64,000 nt of DNA from Papilionanthe hookeriana x Papilionanthe teres (lineage: Eukaryota > Streptophyta > Magnoliopsida > Asparagales > Orchidaceae), in NCBI GenBank assembly GCA_022702705.1, contig CM040430.1, positions 15,571,310 through 15,635,309 on the forward strand, read 5' to 3'. Each line of letters begins with the position of its first letter. Within the stretch, counting starts at the first letter, position 1. Shown in pieces: positions 36,653-47,690 of this stretch. The translations under genes and the position numbers were made by a program. Under the pieces are notes generated by a model, which saw nothing but the letters and a program-made list of their open reading frames with translations, searched no databases and was not told the DNA's origin.

Positions 36653-37640
36653 GGATCTCCTATTGCAATTGAGCTAGAGTTCTCAGATCATGAAGTGACT
36701 CCAGAAGCATCTGCTGCTCCAATTTAGAAAGAGGAAGCGCTAGCTAATTCAGTACCAGGTTTGGAAGAGATAACATAAGTCAACTTAAGAAGTGGAAAGA
36801 TCTTACCCCCGAGAATGGGTCCAAAAGATAAAGGAAAGCAAGTGGTTACTTAGGAAGAAGTCAAAGGACCAGGCAGTAAATTGGAGTATAATGTTCTAGC
36901 CCATCTTTGGAAGTTATTTGCCAAACTAAGCATCTAGGACTCTTTGATCCTCTCAAAGGAGATGAGAGAAGCTTTGATCAAGTCCCTACTTGATCCAAAG
37001 ATTTACTTAGCTCAAATAGCCGGTAACTCCTTAGACGAGGTTTTTCTCATTGAGAGAACAGTACGGTGTTACTTTCACGGACAATAACTTGCTAATTGGG
37101 ACAGCTGATCACAACCGACCCTTGTACATCTCAATCACTATCAATAAGTTCACTCTCTCCAGGGAGTTAGTTGATCCGGGAGCATCGATCCATGGGATGA
37201 ATCTTCAGACTTTAGCATAATTAGAAATTGACGCCTGCGATCTCCAAGCAGTCAAAATGCTACTAAAAGGTTTCAATCAAAAAGGGGAAAGAACTCTTGA
37301 ATCAATAACACTATCTATGAGGATCAGTGACTTAGCAAGGACAACCACAAAATTCTACATAATTCACACTAAAACATCATCCAATGCTCTACTGGGTTGA
37401 CCTTAAATCCATGAAAACCAGATGGTACCGTCATCTTTACACCAGTGTATAAAGTATTATGAAGAAGGACAAGAACAATGCATCCAAGCTGACTTGCAAC
37501 CGTTCTCCATGTATGAAATTGGAATTCAAGAAGATGCTGCTTACTACTCACCTCCGAAGAAAACAATCTTCTCCAGAAATTCCCTACCAAATGAAGCAAA
37601 AGAAACTCAAGACAACAATGAACCTCAAATTCTAGTTTAA
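36653..37640 (+). pseudogene. pro: Protease region of the plus element
   Basis: After a linker with VNLRSGKILPPRMG (36780-36820), an aspartic protease-like segment reads NRPLYISITINKFTLSRELV and then DPGASIHGMN (Asp codon at 37173-37175; family form DTGAS or similar). Next are KMLLKGFNQKGERTLESITL and FYIIHTKTSSNALLG. ITLSMRISDLA and QPFSMYEIGIQEDAAYY follow. Frame changes and stops at 36724, 36776, 36850 and elsewhere disable it. Confidence 0.72.
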
Positions 37641-39507
37641 TAATTACCTACCACTCCCTTACGACGAGATGGTGAAGGTTTCTCCAGAGCTCGCATCCGA
37701 GGTCGATGCCAAGTGAGGTCGAGGTAGAAACGGTGGAATAGTTGAATAAAGGAATCCAGCTATCAATTTTGATTGGGAAGACAGTTCTAAAGAAGAAGAA
37801 AATGAAATCAAGAAAGAAGCATCAATGATAAGTCAGAAGAAGCCCCAGTTCAAGATCTCACAAGAAGATGCGAGAAATGAAGTATACAAAGCAATGTACG
37901 ACAAGATAAACAACTATGTACAGACTATGACCCTAACCCCAATCTACCTGAGTAAGATTGAGGGTATGGTGGCCAAGGAAGTACATGGTGGCAGTGTTAA
38001 GCCAATCAAGTTTTACCGTGGTGCTTCTTCTTCTTCTTCCAATACTGAAAAGGATGTAAAATTGAAGATGTTGCTTTATCTGAATTAATGGAATTGCCTT
38101 TTGAGTGGTATTCTCCCTGTGTTCAAAATTTATTTCAACGTGGTATTCTACCTAAGCAGTGGTCAAAAGATCAATCACACCGCTTTGAAAAGTTATGGAG
38201 TAATGTCGATCGACCTCCCAATTCAAAGCATGGTCTCAGAATCAGCACGGTAGGGCCAACTGATGATACATAATTTTGCTTGGTTGTCACTTGCAAGACT
38301 GATAAAGACTGCCTAGAAGTATCAGATGATCTCGAGGACTTGCCAGTCGAAGATGCTCCACCAGAATTCAAAGAAGAGATTAAATCTACAATAGACGAGG
38401 TAATGGAAGTTAACTTAGGTACTAGCGAAGAGCCTAGTCCAACCTTCGTTAGCTCCTTACTCAATAAAAAAAAAACTCTAAAAATATGATTAAGCTTTTG
38501 ATGGAATTTAAGGACTGTTTTGCTTTGAGTTATGATGAAATGTCATGATTAGCTCTAGAAGTTGCAGTTCACAAGTTAGGAGTGGATCACATTGTTTTTT
38601 CAGTCAGACAAGCTCCGAGAAGAATGCATCTAGAGATCGAACAACAAGTAATAGCTGAACTTAAAAAGCTAATCGACGCTAAATTTGTCCGTAAAGAATA
38701 ATACCCGACTTGGTTGGCCAATTTGGTACCAGTTAGAAAGAAGAACGGTCAAATCAGAATCTCTGTGGATTTCAGAGATTTGAACAAAGCATTCCCAAAG
38801 GACGAATTCCCGCTACCAATTACAGAGTTAATGATCGACATATCTTCGACGCACGAAGTCTTCTCTTTCATGGATGGATCATCAAGATACAATCAGAAAA
38901 ATATGGCACCAAAGTACGAAAAACTCACAGCATTCAGAACACCAATCGGGGTATACTGCTACACAGTGATGCCTTTCGGATTAAAGATTGCAGAAGTAAC
39001 ATACCAAAGAGAAATGATGAAGATCTTTGATGATCTCATTTACGACCAAGTCGAGTGCTACTTGGATGATGTATTCATCAAAAACAAATTAAAAAAAGAT
39101 CACTTGTATGATTTGAGAATTGTTTTCGAGTGATTAAGACAATTTATCCTTAAGATGAATCCCATGAAATGCGCCTTCGGCGTCACCTCTGGGAAATTCT
39201 TAGGATTTTTTGTCTAGCACAGTGGAATTGAAATCGATCCAGAAAAGATTAAAGCTATCTTAGAAATGCCGCCTCCCAAAACTTTAAAACAATTATGATC
39301 CTTTCAAGGGAAATTGACATATCTTCGACGCTTTATTTCGAATTTGTTATGAAGGTGTCAGCCTTTTTCTGCTTTGGTTAAGAAGGATGCCAACTTTACT
39401 TAGGAATCTAAATGTTAACACACCTTCGAGGACATCAAGCAATATTTAATGACACCTTCTGTATTAGCAGCCCCAGTCTCAGGTTGACCGTTGATACCTT
39501 AGATTGT
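37641..39507 (+). pseudogene. pol: pol of the plus element: reverse transcriptase
   Basis: The pre-RT linker includes IDEVMEVNLGTSEEPSPTFV (38385-38450), FKDCFALSYDEMS and RQAPRRMHLEIEQQVIAELK (38610-38660). The RT core, open from 38714 to 39130, reads WLANLVPVRKKNGQIRISVD, FRDLNKAFPKDEFPLP, FSFMDGSSRYNQ, LTAFRTPIGVYCYTVMPFGL, then the catalytic YLDD at 39059-39070. After a stop at 39131 it continues LKMNPMKCAFGVTSGKFLGF, GIEIDPEKIKAILEMPPPKT and DIKQYLMTPSVLAAPVSG. It is cut at 39507 by a nested LTR insertion in the middle of the RNase H start (PL.P..VAL | QALDDFLGA). The sequence style (VPVRKKNGQIR.CVDFRDLN) is that of the Tat lineage. Confidence 0.9.
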
Positions 39508-39512
39508 GGCTT
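39508..39512 (+). repeat. Target-site duplication, left copy (GGCTT)
   Basis: GGCTT precedes TGTTGACC at 39513 and is repeated at 46864-46868 right after ...GCCGACA. Removing the insert plus one copy rejoins the pol reading region. Confidence 0.95.
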
Positions 39513-41884
39513 TGTTGACCTCATTTTTGATGAGGTCTTCTCTTCCCTCTTTAGTGCTTAGGATCTAGCCTTAGGCTTTTCCTTTGACTATCTTAGAGGA
39601 CTAGAATTGGGACCCATCTTTTAGAAATTTAAACCACTTCTTGTCTCCCTGCAAACCCCACAAGCTTGATTGTAGACCCCTAATCACCTAAAGGGTTGAG
39701 ATCAAAAGTGAAGGTTTAAAGGATGAGTCCCCTATAGGACTCTTTGGCCTTAGGACCACCCTGAGTGGCTTGGTCTGGTAAGGGTTGACTTACACACTCA
39801 CTACACTCATACTCTACACTCTCACACACACAATCCAAATCCTAAAACCACACCCATACCCAACTTGACTTCTTGACTCATGTAGGTAATTCATATGGAT
39901 GGACCTTAACCCATAAGCCCCTGGCTAAGAGGGTTAGGAACAACATAGTGAATGCCTCAAATGAGTCCTCTCATGGCTCATATAGGCTTAACATGTCTTC
40001 ATGGCTCAATCAAAGTGATTCCATTTCGCTCATATTTGATCAATCTTCATTCTTCCAAAATTTCAATTTTTGACCCCGGGAACCCTACACCTATCAAACC
40101 TACCAAGAGCCCTTAAAATTGCCCAAATCCTCCAAAATTTCCAAATCACCCAAAATTCCCCAAAATTAACCTTGAACATTTCCTCACCAATCAAATTGAT
40201 CATCCATAGCCAAAAATACCAAAAATTCCAAAAATACCCCCCAATACCCTCCAAATACCCAAAATGCCCCTTTTAGCCAAAAATTCAGAAAATTCCCAGA
40301 AAATTCCATAAAATCCCAAATATTCCCAATTTCATTTTTTCCAACTACACTATGGGCCAATTTTGTCAATTTACCCCACTTTTGCTAAAACCACCAATTT
40401 AGCCCATTCTTAACCCAAGTGAACCCAATGTCAAACCAAATCTACCCAATTGACCCCAATTTTGGTCCAATTCAATTCTAAACTTCAATTTGATATCCAC
40501 AATATCAATCTAGACCAAATCCAAGTCCAATTTGATTGACATTTGAATCCAATTTCACTTTTGACCTTAAAGCCCAATTTGGACCCATGACCCAAACTTA
40601 GCCCAACCCAAACCAATTCAACTCCAATTGACCCTAAACCTTTTCTAAACCTTCCCTAACATACCCACAAACAAAACACTAACATGATTTGCCCAAAATT
40701 TGGACCCAAACCCCACTCAAATTCGACCCAAAACCAAAAAGCCCAATTTTGACCTAAACCCAAACCTAACCCAAATAAGCCCAAGTCCCAAAACCAAAAC
40801 CCAAACAAAGTTAAAACCTCTTTGAAACACTCCCATAAACATTTCCCAACATTAATTTTACATCAATTTCAACCTTAGCCCAACAATGGCCCAAATTAGC
40901 CCAATTTGACCTACATTGGCCCATTTACCAAATGAACCCAAATTCAACCCAATTCAAGCCCAAACCACCTCAAATTTATTTCAAATCACTCATGACACAT
41001 CCCTAAACCAAACCCAACAATTATTTGGCCCAAGCCTTTACCAAACTTTCATCCTAAAATCCATTTTAAAATCCAAAAGCCCACTTCCCTAAACCATTTT
41101 AAAAGCCCATCTTCGATAAATTTCAAAGGCCCAAACTTCATGCTAAAGCCCATATGACATTCTTTTCATCACCCCATTAATTGATATCATCCCTTAAGTC
41201 CTAAATCAATCATCAAATAATCCTAAATTAGGCCTCATGCCAAAATCACCCATAAGTCCCAAAAATTCAAAACCTTCTTTCATGTAAATGACCAAGCTTT
41301 GTCCCAAGCAACATGGAGCCATGAGCAAGCCATTTACAAGCCATATGAAGCCATGGAAGGTTTGACATGTGACCAAGCCATTAATGGAAAAAGGAGGGCC
41401 CCTTTCCTAATCCTTCATTAAGCCTTTTTAACCATAACCATGTCTCACACTAAACCAAGTTTAGCCACCTCACCATGGATGGAGACTTCACCACTCCATG
41501 GCAGTGACCCAACCGATCCCCCGGCCCAAAATCGGACCATGGGAAGGTGAACCAAGCCCAAATACATGGGTTGACCAAATTGAACCCAAAATGAGCCTCT
41601 CTCCATTCCATTTCAATTCAGCCCCTTTACACATGTCGAACTCCGATTGAGTGCACCATTGCCGACCCACGACCCCAGCTGGTCGAGATGGTGACCGAGT
41701 CCCGGCCGGCCGGCCACCGAGCCGCCGGAAAACACCATGGCCGAGAGCTCCATGTGAGCCGAAAAATTCAATTCTCCCTTTGCTGACTTGTCTCGACCCA
41801 AATGGACGGCATAACACTTCTTCTCCTCACCGGAGTAGGTCGATCCCGGCCTTGAGCCCCCACGGGAAGCCCTCCGGCCATGCC

Positions 41885-41892
41885 TATTTAAA
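41885..41892 (+). promoter_or_regulatory. TATA box of the inserted LTR (TATTTAAA)
   Basis: CATGCCTATTTAAACACCACC lies after the C-rich and GC-rich U3, about 430 bp upstream of the conserved donor-like site. The predicted start is near 41920. Confidence 0.7.
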
Positions 41893-42311
41893 CACCACCT
41901 CCTCTCGGCCATGAGAGGTGCTGAACCAAAACTTACTGAAACCCTGCCAAAATCATCCCAGACCACTCTCTACACAGAGAGAACTCGATCCCCACTGAAA
42001 TCCGCCTGCCATTTCCTCTCTATGAGCTCAATTTTAGAGTTGAAATCCAAGCTCAAAACCAGGACACTTCAACACAGTGAGCCAATCTCCAAATTGATTG
42101 GTCCTACACCTTCACCAGACCAAGAGGAGATGTTTCCCAGCAAATGCCCCCTCTTCAAGCCAGCCATTGCTCCCAGCCTCCAAGCTTTGTGATCGGTTGT
42201 GGTCGAAATCATACCTAGACAATTCACCGGGCCGAGGGACTTCATGCGGAGCTTGCTTGGACCCAATCGAAGGTGAAACAACTCTCGGATCGAAGCTTCA
42301 CTTCTGCGAGC

Positions 42312-42319
42312 AAAGGTAT
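42312..42319 (+). promoter_or_regulatory. Conserved LTR splice-donor-like site AAAG|GTAT
   Basis: TGCGAGCAAAG|GTATAGACTC, at the position equivalent to 29172-29179; see there for the proposed use. Confidence 0.5.
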
Positions 42320-44429
42320 AGACTCACTCTTCTTCCCGAGCTTACGGAGATTCTCCATTTAATTTGAATCGATTTCAATGCATGTTTACCATATGGATGT
42401 GTTCGTCTCTTCGAGACGAATCCATAGAGCATAAGAACACAAAAATCCGTTGAGAATCGAGTGAGAAATTAGGTTAGAAGGTTGATGGTTACGGGTTCAC
42501 ACCAGTCGTAGACGATGACCAGAAGCCGTCGGATCGCGCGTGTATCGAGCAGACGGCCAGGATTGCGCTGGACGGAGCAACGAGATATGAATCGCGGGCC
42601 GCGTGGCATCCCAGTCAGATGGCGGTGCCGAATCAAGAGACTACGCGTGGAGCTTCGGAGACGCCGAGGTTGACGCGGCACCGGATAAGTAGGAAAATAG
42701 GGATTTTTCTTATTTATTAAATACCCAGAACTTCAAAAATTCATAACTTTGTGTAGAAAAAACCTAAAAATAAAATAAAAATACCTATTGCTCAGTGAAC
42801 AGAGGAGAATAATGTGGAAAAGAAATCAAGTTATTTCATTAAGTATTTTATTTTTAATGATTTATTTACTCTCTGTATTGTTTTAATTCTCTATGCATAT
42901 AGGAAATTCACCATAGCATGAGACCATAGGGCTTTTGAAGCCTCTGAACTTGGGAACATTCCCTGAATTTTCCAAGGTCAGATGTTATCCCTATGAGAAG
43001 TTATTGATTTTTCAAGTTTATGTTACTATTTTGAGTATTTTAATTTCAATAATTAGCATGTTGAGAAATAAATTCTAGAAAAATTTGGTGATATTTCTTG
43101 TGACCAGAGGGACCTAGAAAAAATAAGTTTTGAGTAATTTACTTTGAATAACTCTAATTGGCCTAAATACCCAAAATTGAACTTTAATTAATTAGGGTTA
43201 ACCATTCATCAAATTAAGCTAAAAACAATTCTCCATTGTTCTCTAGGGATAGGAGAACACCAAATAAAAATTTGAAACTAATTGGACTTGATTAACCCCA
43301 CCAAATGGGTTGATTAAGTCTCTTAAGCAAAAATGGGTAAAATTAAACTTTAAAAATTCATAACTCACAAAATACTTTTCAACAATTCACAAAAATGGTT
43401 TCAAAGCTTCTCTGATATTAGGGGAATTTAGGAAAATTAAAATTGTAATTTTCTAAAAAAATTGATTTTTATCATTATTTTAATATTTTTAATAATTAAA
43501 AAATAATAAAAATCATAAAAATATTAAAAATCACCAAAATGTCACATTTTGAATTCTAATCATTTAGGAACAAACCAAATATTTTTCTTAAGTCCCTAGT
43601 GTAAGATATTGAATTTTAAAGGCTTAATCTATTTTTTAGAATTAAAAAATGTATTTTCCAACCTTTTCACTAAAATAATTCTAACAAATCAAAGAAAAAT
43701 CAGAAAAATATAAAATTTGTTTCTCTGAACTCCTTGAGGTTAGAGAGATTTAAAAAAAATATAAAATCCACTTTTAAACTTTAATTTTATTTTAAAATTA
43801 ATTAATGCTCCAAAATTCAAAATAATTCTAATAAATAAAATATAATTCAAAAAATCCCCAAAATTGGTCCAAATGGTCCTCTGGTCATTAGGAACATCCC
43901 ATAATTTTATTAAGGACAGAAACATTTCCTTTGTTATGTTATTGAATTTTCCTTGAAAACCCCGATTTTCCATTAAAAATAATTACATAAATAAATTAAA
44001 TATAGAAAAATCACATTTTCTCCTCTAATGTCTTAATTGACATGTAAGTGTGGTCACATAAAAATTTCAAGTTCATTTGAGCTTAATTTAGTGAGTTATA
44101 GAATTATTAAGCTTGAAGGGCAAAATGGTAATTAAAATTTTCAACCTTTAATTAAAATTTTAGGATTAATCAAAAACGGGAGGGTAAAATATTTGATTTA
44201 TACTGATTCTGGATGATTGAAACTTAAATGGTTAAGGTTAGAAACCCACCAATCATTTTAAGAATAATTAAAGTAAACCTTAATTAATTAATTAATTAAT
44301 TAAATTTGGAAGATTAATGGAAAATTGAAATTATTAAGGTAGGGATATTATTCAAGAAGATATTTATTCTTTAATTTAAAAATCCCTAAATAAATCACTT
44401 CAATAATACTTAAAAGAAAATTAAAAGAA

Positions 44430-44730
44430 TAATCTAAATTAAATTAAAATTGAAATTAAATTAAAATTAAATTGAAATTAAATTAAATTAAATTAAAATT
44501 AAATTAAATCAAAAATTAAATTAAATTGAAATAAATTAAAATTAAATTGAAATTAAAATCAAATTGAATTAAATTGAAATTGAAATTAAAATTAAAATTG
44601 AAATTAAATTAAAATTAAATTAAATTAAATTAAAATTAAATTAAATTAAATTAAATTAAAATTAAATTAAATTAAATTAAATTAAATCAAAAATTAAATT
44701 AAATTGAATTAAATTAAATTAAAATCATTT
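44430..44730 (+). repeat. AT-rich simple repeat (AAATT-type)
   Basis: About 300 bp of imperfect AAATTAAATTAAAATTGAAATT words, with (AATT)n at 44281-44303 just before. Other LTR copies have only scattered AATTTAATT words here, so the tract has expanded in this copy. Confidence 0.85.
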
Positions 44731-45303
44731 AATAACAAACCTAAATGAAATCATTAAGAATTAAACCTAAAATAACTTGAACACTATTCCAAACTTAAAC
44801 TAATTTTCTATAATTAAATCAAAATTAAAATTAAATCATTAAGTTTAAATCATTAAAATACTTAATAAGTTGATTTGCCCTTTTAAAGCTCTTATTGTTA
44901 TAACTCTTAAATGAGGTATCAAGTGAAGTGTTACTTCACTTATAGGATATTCAAATGTACTAAGTTTACTGAGCAAGATAACAAAACTTAAACTCCCGGA
45001 TGATTAATTCACTTGTATAATTAAATTCTCTTGGACTTAAAACAATCCTAAAAGCTTTGAAAAGATGTTTAAGAGTCATCTTAAGCACTTCCTCAATATG
45101 ATAGGAGGTTTATAAGAACAATTGAACTTAATTGTTCTTTGATGAAGAAAATCGTCCTTAAACCAAAATACAAGAACCTAGACGTCATAGGAGATGACTA
45201 GCTATAGGATTAGGAATTTGGTAGACAACCAAAACCTTTCCCTTAGCTTTACCTAGGTACTTGTTGGAATATTTAAATGTCTTAACATGTGTTTTAAGTG
45301 CAG

Positions 45304-45329
45304 CTTGGGATGACGGGAAGACCCTCCAG
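45304..45329 (+). other. Conserved 26-nt block flanked by AG and GT (candidate leader microexon), inserted LTR
   Basis: It is preceded by GTTTTAAGTGCAG and followed by GTACGCTTTTATTTTATTGC; third copy of the block. See findings. Confidence 0.5.
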
Positions 45330-46805
45330 GTACGCTTTTATTTTATTGCAATTTACTTTATTGCAAATGCACTTTACTTTTCTTGCATGATAAACAACTG
45401 TTGCATGAAAACCAAAACCTTTAGGATAGTCCACTGAACTGAAACCAAAACTAAATTAAAAGTCATTACAAGATAAAAATCACCGCCACAACATTTCAAA
45501 ATATAAAACAACTCAAAATTTAATCACAAAACAGAACACAAAACTACAATTGCAACTAAATTAAAACGTCTCGTTGAATGATCGGGAATACCTCGGATGA
45601 TGTAACCCACGTGTTGCTAACGGGATTTCCCACGGTCTAAATGAAGGTGTGGAACTCATTCAGCTGAGTTTAGCAAATTCATATGGACTAAGTGAATTCG
45701 ATAAAAATAACGGTGTCGGGATGACGGAACCGTGGGATCTTAATCGGTTCTATTTAAACAACTTTAAGATTTGTTTTAATTAAAATATTAAAAACACTCG
45801 AATTTTAAGATTTTCTCTAAACAAAAACACTTCTCTCATCTCCTGATTTATGACTTCTAAAACTAAACCTCTGCAACAACAAGGAGCTCGGAGCATGGTG
45901 GGCAGCACGACCATCGTCATCAGCAAAACTCAGATCTACATTAACTAAACTTTCCTAGAATATAAACAACCAAGCCATAGGACTTCGAGGTGGTTTGCCA
46001 AGTGCAACATAAATCCTCAACTCTTCATTAGGCATTCGCATGATCATGTCGTGTAAATTAAGCCCTAACCGGTCTTAGGACTCCAAGGTAGTCGTCTGGT
46101 ATGACATAAACCCTCACATTTTCTAGGCTGATTGTATGATTATGTCATACGAATATAAGTCCTAATTAATTAAAATTGGAAAAATTGAAATATCAAATAA
46201 TATTAGGATTTTCTTAAAATCGAGCTAAACAATAGGATAGTTTGGGAAGTTGCCAAGATTCTTCTTGGATCCTCAGCTTCTCCTACTTCTCTTCCTTTGG
46301 ATCCTCAAAAATAAATTGTTCCAAATTTTGAGTCATTCCCTTTTGAATTTCCAAAATCCGATCCTTTGAAAACCTCGAACTTTGAAATTCTTGAGAGCAA
46401 AACCACCGATCATTATCGAGAGTTTTCTTAAATGATTCCCGTCATTTAAGATGTAATTAACTATAGGGGCTTGCCCTTATAGGGAACTTTAAGAACCCAT
46501 GTAATATAAACCACTGCTTAATTCATTTATATTAAGCGGGGAATTTATCGGCTTATAAAATTGGTTCGTAGACCAAACGGATGTCACAAATCTCCTAGTT
46601 TATTTAATCGAGCCCCATCATCAAGCAATGTGTCTATTCTTCGGGATAGATACACGGTTTGTGATGCGGTGCTCGTTTATATAAACTATTTGGGATGTGA
46701 GATCGGTTTGATTTCATATCTTAAAATTATTTTCAAAATCAAATACTACTTTCTAAACCATATATACATATTTAAATTAAATTTAAAATCTAAAATTCGC
46801 CGACA

Positions 46806-46863
46806 ATTTTTGTTAGGCGACCCCTTTTCAAAATAAAACACATAACCTAAAAATATGCCGACA
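46806..46863 (+). other. PBS-like scar and second LTR end inside the inserted LTR derivative
   Basis: After TTCGCCGACA (LTR end, 46805) comes ATTTTTGTTAGGCGACCCC, comparable to ATTTTCTGGCGACTCC after the 5' LTR of the plus element (32809 onward). The final bases CTAAAAATATGCCGACA resemble the LTR end CTAAAATTCGCCGACA. This suggests deletion from just after the PBS to the last bases of the 3' LTR. Confidence 0.5.
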
Positions 46864-46868
46864 GGCTT
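46864..46868 (+). repeat. Target-site duplication, right copy (GGCTT)
   Basis: It pairs with 39508-39512. Confidence 0.95.
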
Positions 46869-47290
46869 TAGACGACTTCCTCGGAGCCAAACTAGCCCAG
46901 GTTAATGACATAGGTAAAGAAAACACTATCTACTACTTAAGTCGTTGTCTAATTTAGACGAAGGTAAAGTATCCTCTTATTGAGAAGCATTTTTTGGCCC
47001 TGATCTTCGCCGTTGAAAAGCTCAGGCATTACACGCTTTCTCATAAGGTCAACCTTTTTTCGAAGTTTAATCCATTACAATACTTGATGACCCACACGAC
47101 GCTTTCCGTCAGACTTGCTAGGTGGTCAATGATACTATTACATTTTAATATAACTTTCATTCCTCTTCGTGATGTAAAGGGGCAAGTCCTAGCAGACTTC
47201 CTTGCAGCACACCCTTTATCGGCAGAATTGCCTCTCAACGGTGATTTCCAAGAAGAAGAAATAATAAGCTTAAAGACCGCGATGATCAAC
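46869..47290 (+). pseudogene. pol: pol of the plus element: first RNase H domain
   Basis: It continues the frame interrupted at 39507: ALDDFLGAKLAQVND, NTIYYLSRCL, YPLIEKHFLALIFAVEKLRH (46965-47035), then LARWSMILLHFNITFIPLRD and GQVLADFLAAHPL (47185-47220). This is the standard Ty3 RNase H that degrades the RNA template, followed by the ADFLA end motif. A stop near 46951 (CLI.TKVKYP) breaks it. Confidence 0.85.
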
Positions 47291-47292
47291 AT

Positions 47293-47690
47293 TGGGAATT
47301 ATACTTTGACGGAGAATCATCAGCACAATGAGATGAAGAATCGCAAACGATAGTGCTTGGTAAGGCAGGAATCAGACTAATATTTATAACACCAGAGCAG
47401 GGAATGTTAAGGTACTCCTACCACTTGACAGAACCATGTACAGATAATGAAGCAGAATATGAAACTCTTATAACAGGACTGGAGTTAGCCATTCAGATGG
47501 GTATAATGGATATCAACATCTACGGTGACTCACAGTTAATCATACAACAGGTCGCTGGACAGTACAAAATTCAGAAGCCTAGACTCGAGCAGTATTTTCA
47601 GTATACAATGAAGTTGCTAGAGCATATTTCGAACATGACGATATACAAGATTCCCAAAACAAATGCCCTTGTAGATACTTTCGCCTAACT
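47293..47690 (+). pseudogene. pol: Second, archaeal-type RNase H (aRNH) domain
   Basis: LYFDGESS (Asp at 47308) after a frame change, then IVLGKAGIRLIFITPEQ, PCTDNEAEYETLITGLELAI (Glu present), YGDSQLIIQQVAGQYKIQKP (Asp present) and IPKTNALVDTFA (final Asp present). An additional RNase H between the first RNase H and integrase is the known hallmark of the Tat lineage. All four acidic positions appear kept. One stop at about 47329 and the frame change inactivate this copy. Confidence 0.87.

Larger units (their letters stand above)
39513..46863 (+). mobile_element. 7.35-kb LTR derivative (solo-LTR-like) of the same broad family inserted in pol
   Basis: It begins TGTTGACCTCATTTTTGATG and ends TATGCCGACA with GGCTT on both sides. 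The body is a complete LTR (39513 to about 46805): C-rich U3 (40030-41300), TATA at 41885, donor-like CAAAG|GTATA at 42311-42320, GC-rich island at 42480-42690, AT-rich half with a pure A/T/few-G minisatellite (44430-44730), and the 26-nt block at 45304-45329. A short tail after 46805 resembles a PBS start plus a second LTR end, so it may be a deletion product rather than a simple solo LTR. Contained ORFs (40070-40276, 41488-42367 on both strands, 42469-42681) have no protein likeness. Confidence 0.9.

Noticed and set aside
41488..42367. Overlapping ORFs on both strands as a gene
   Set aside because: Part of the LTR around its TATA box; no domain and no frame conservation with 28858-29574.
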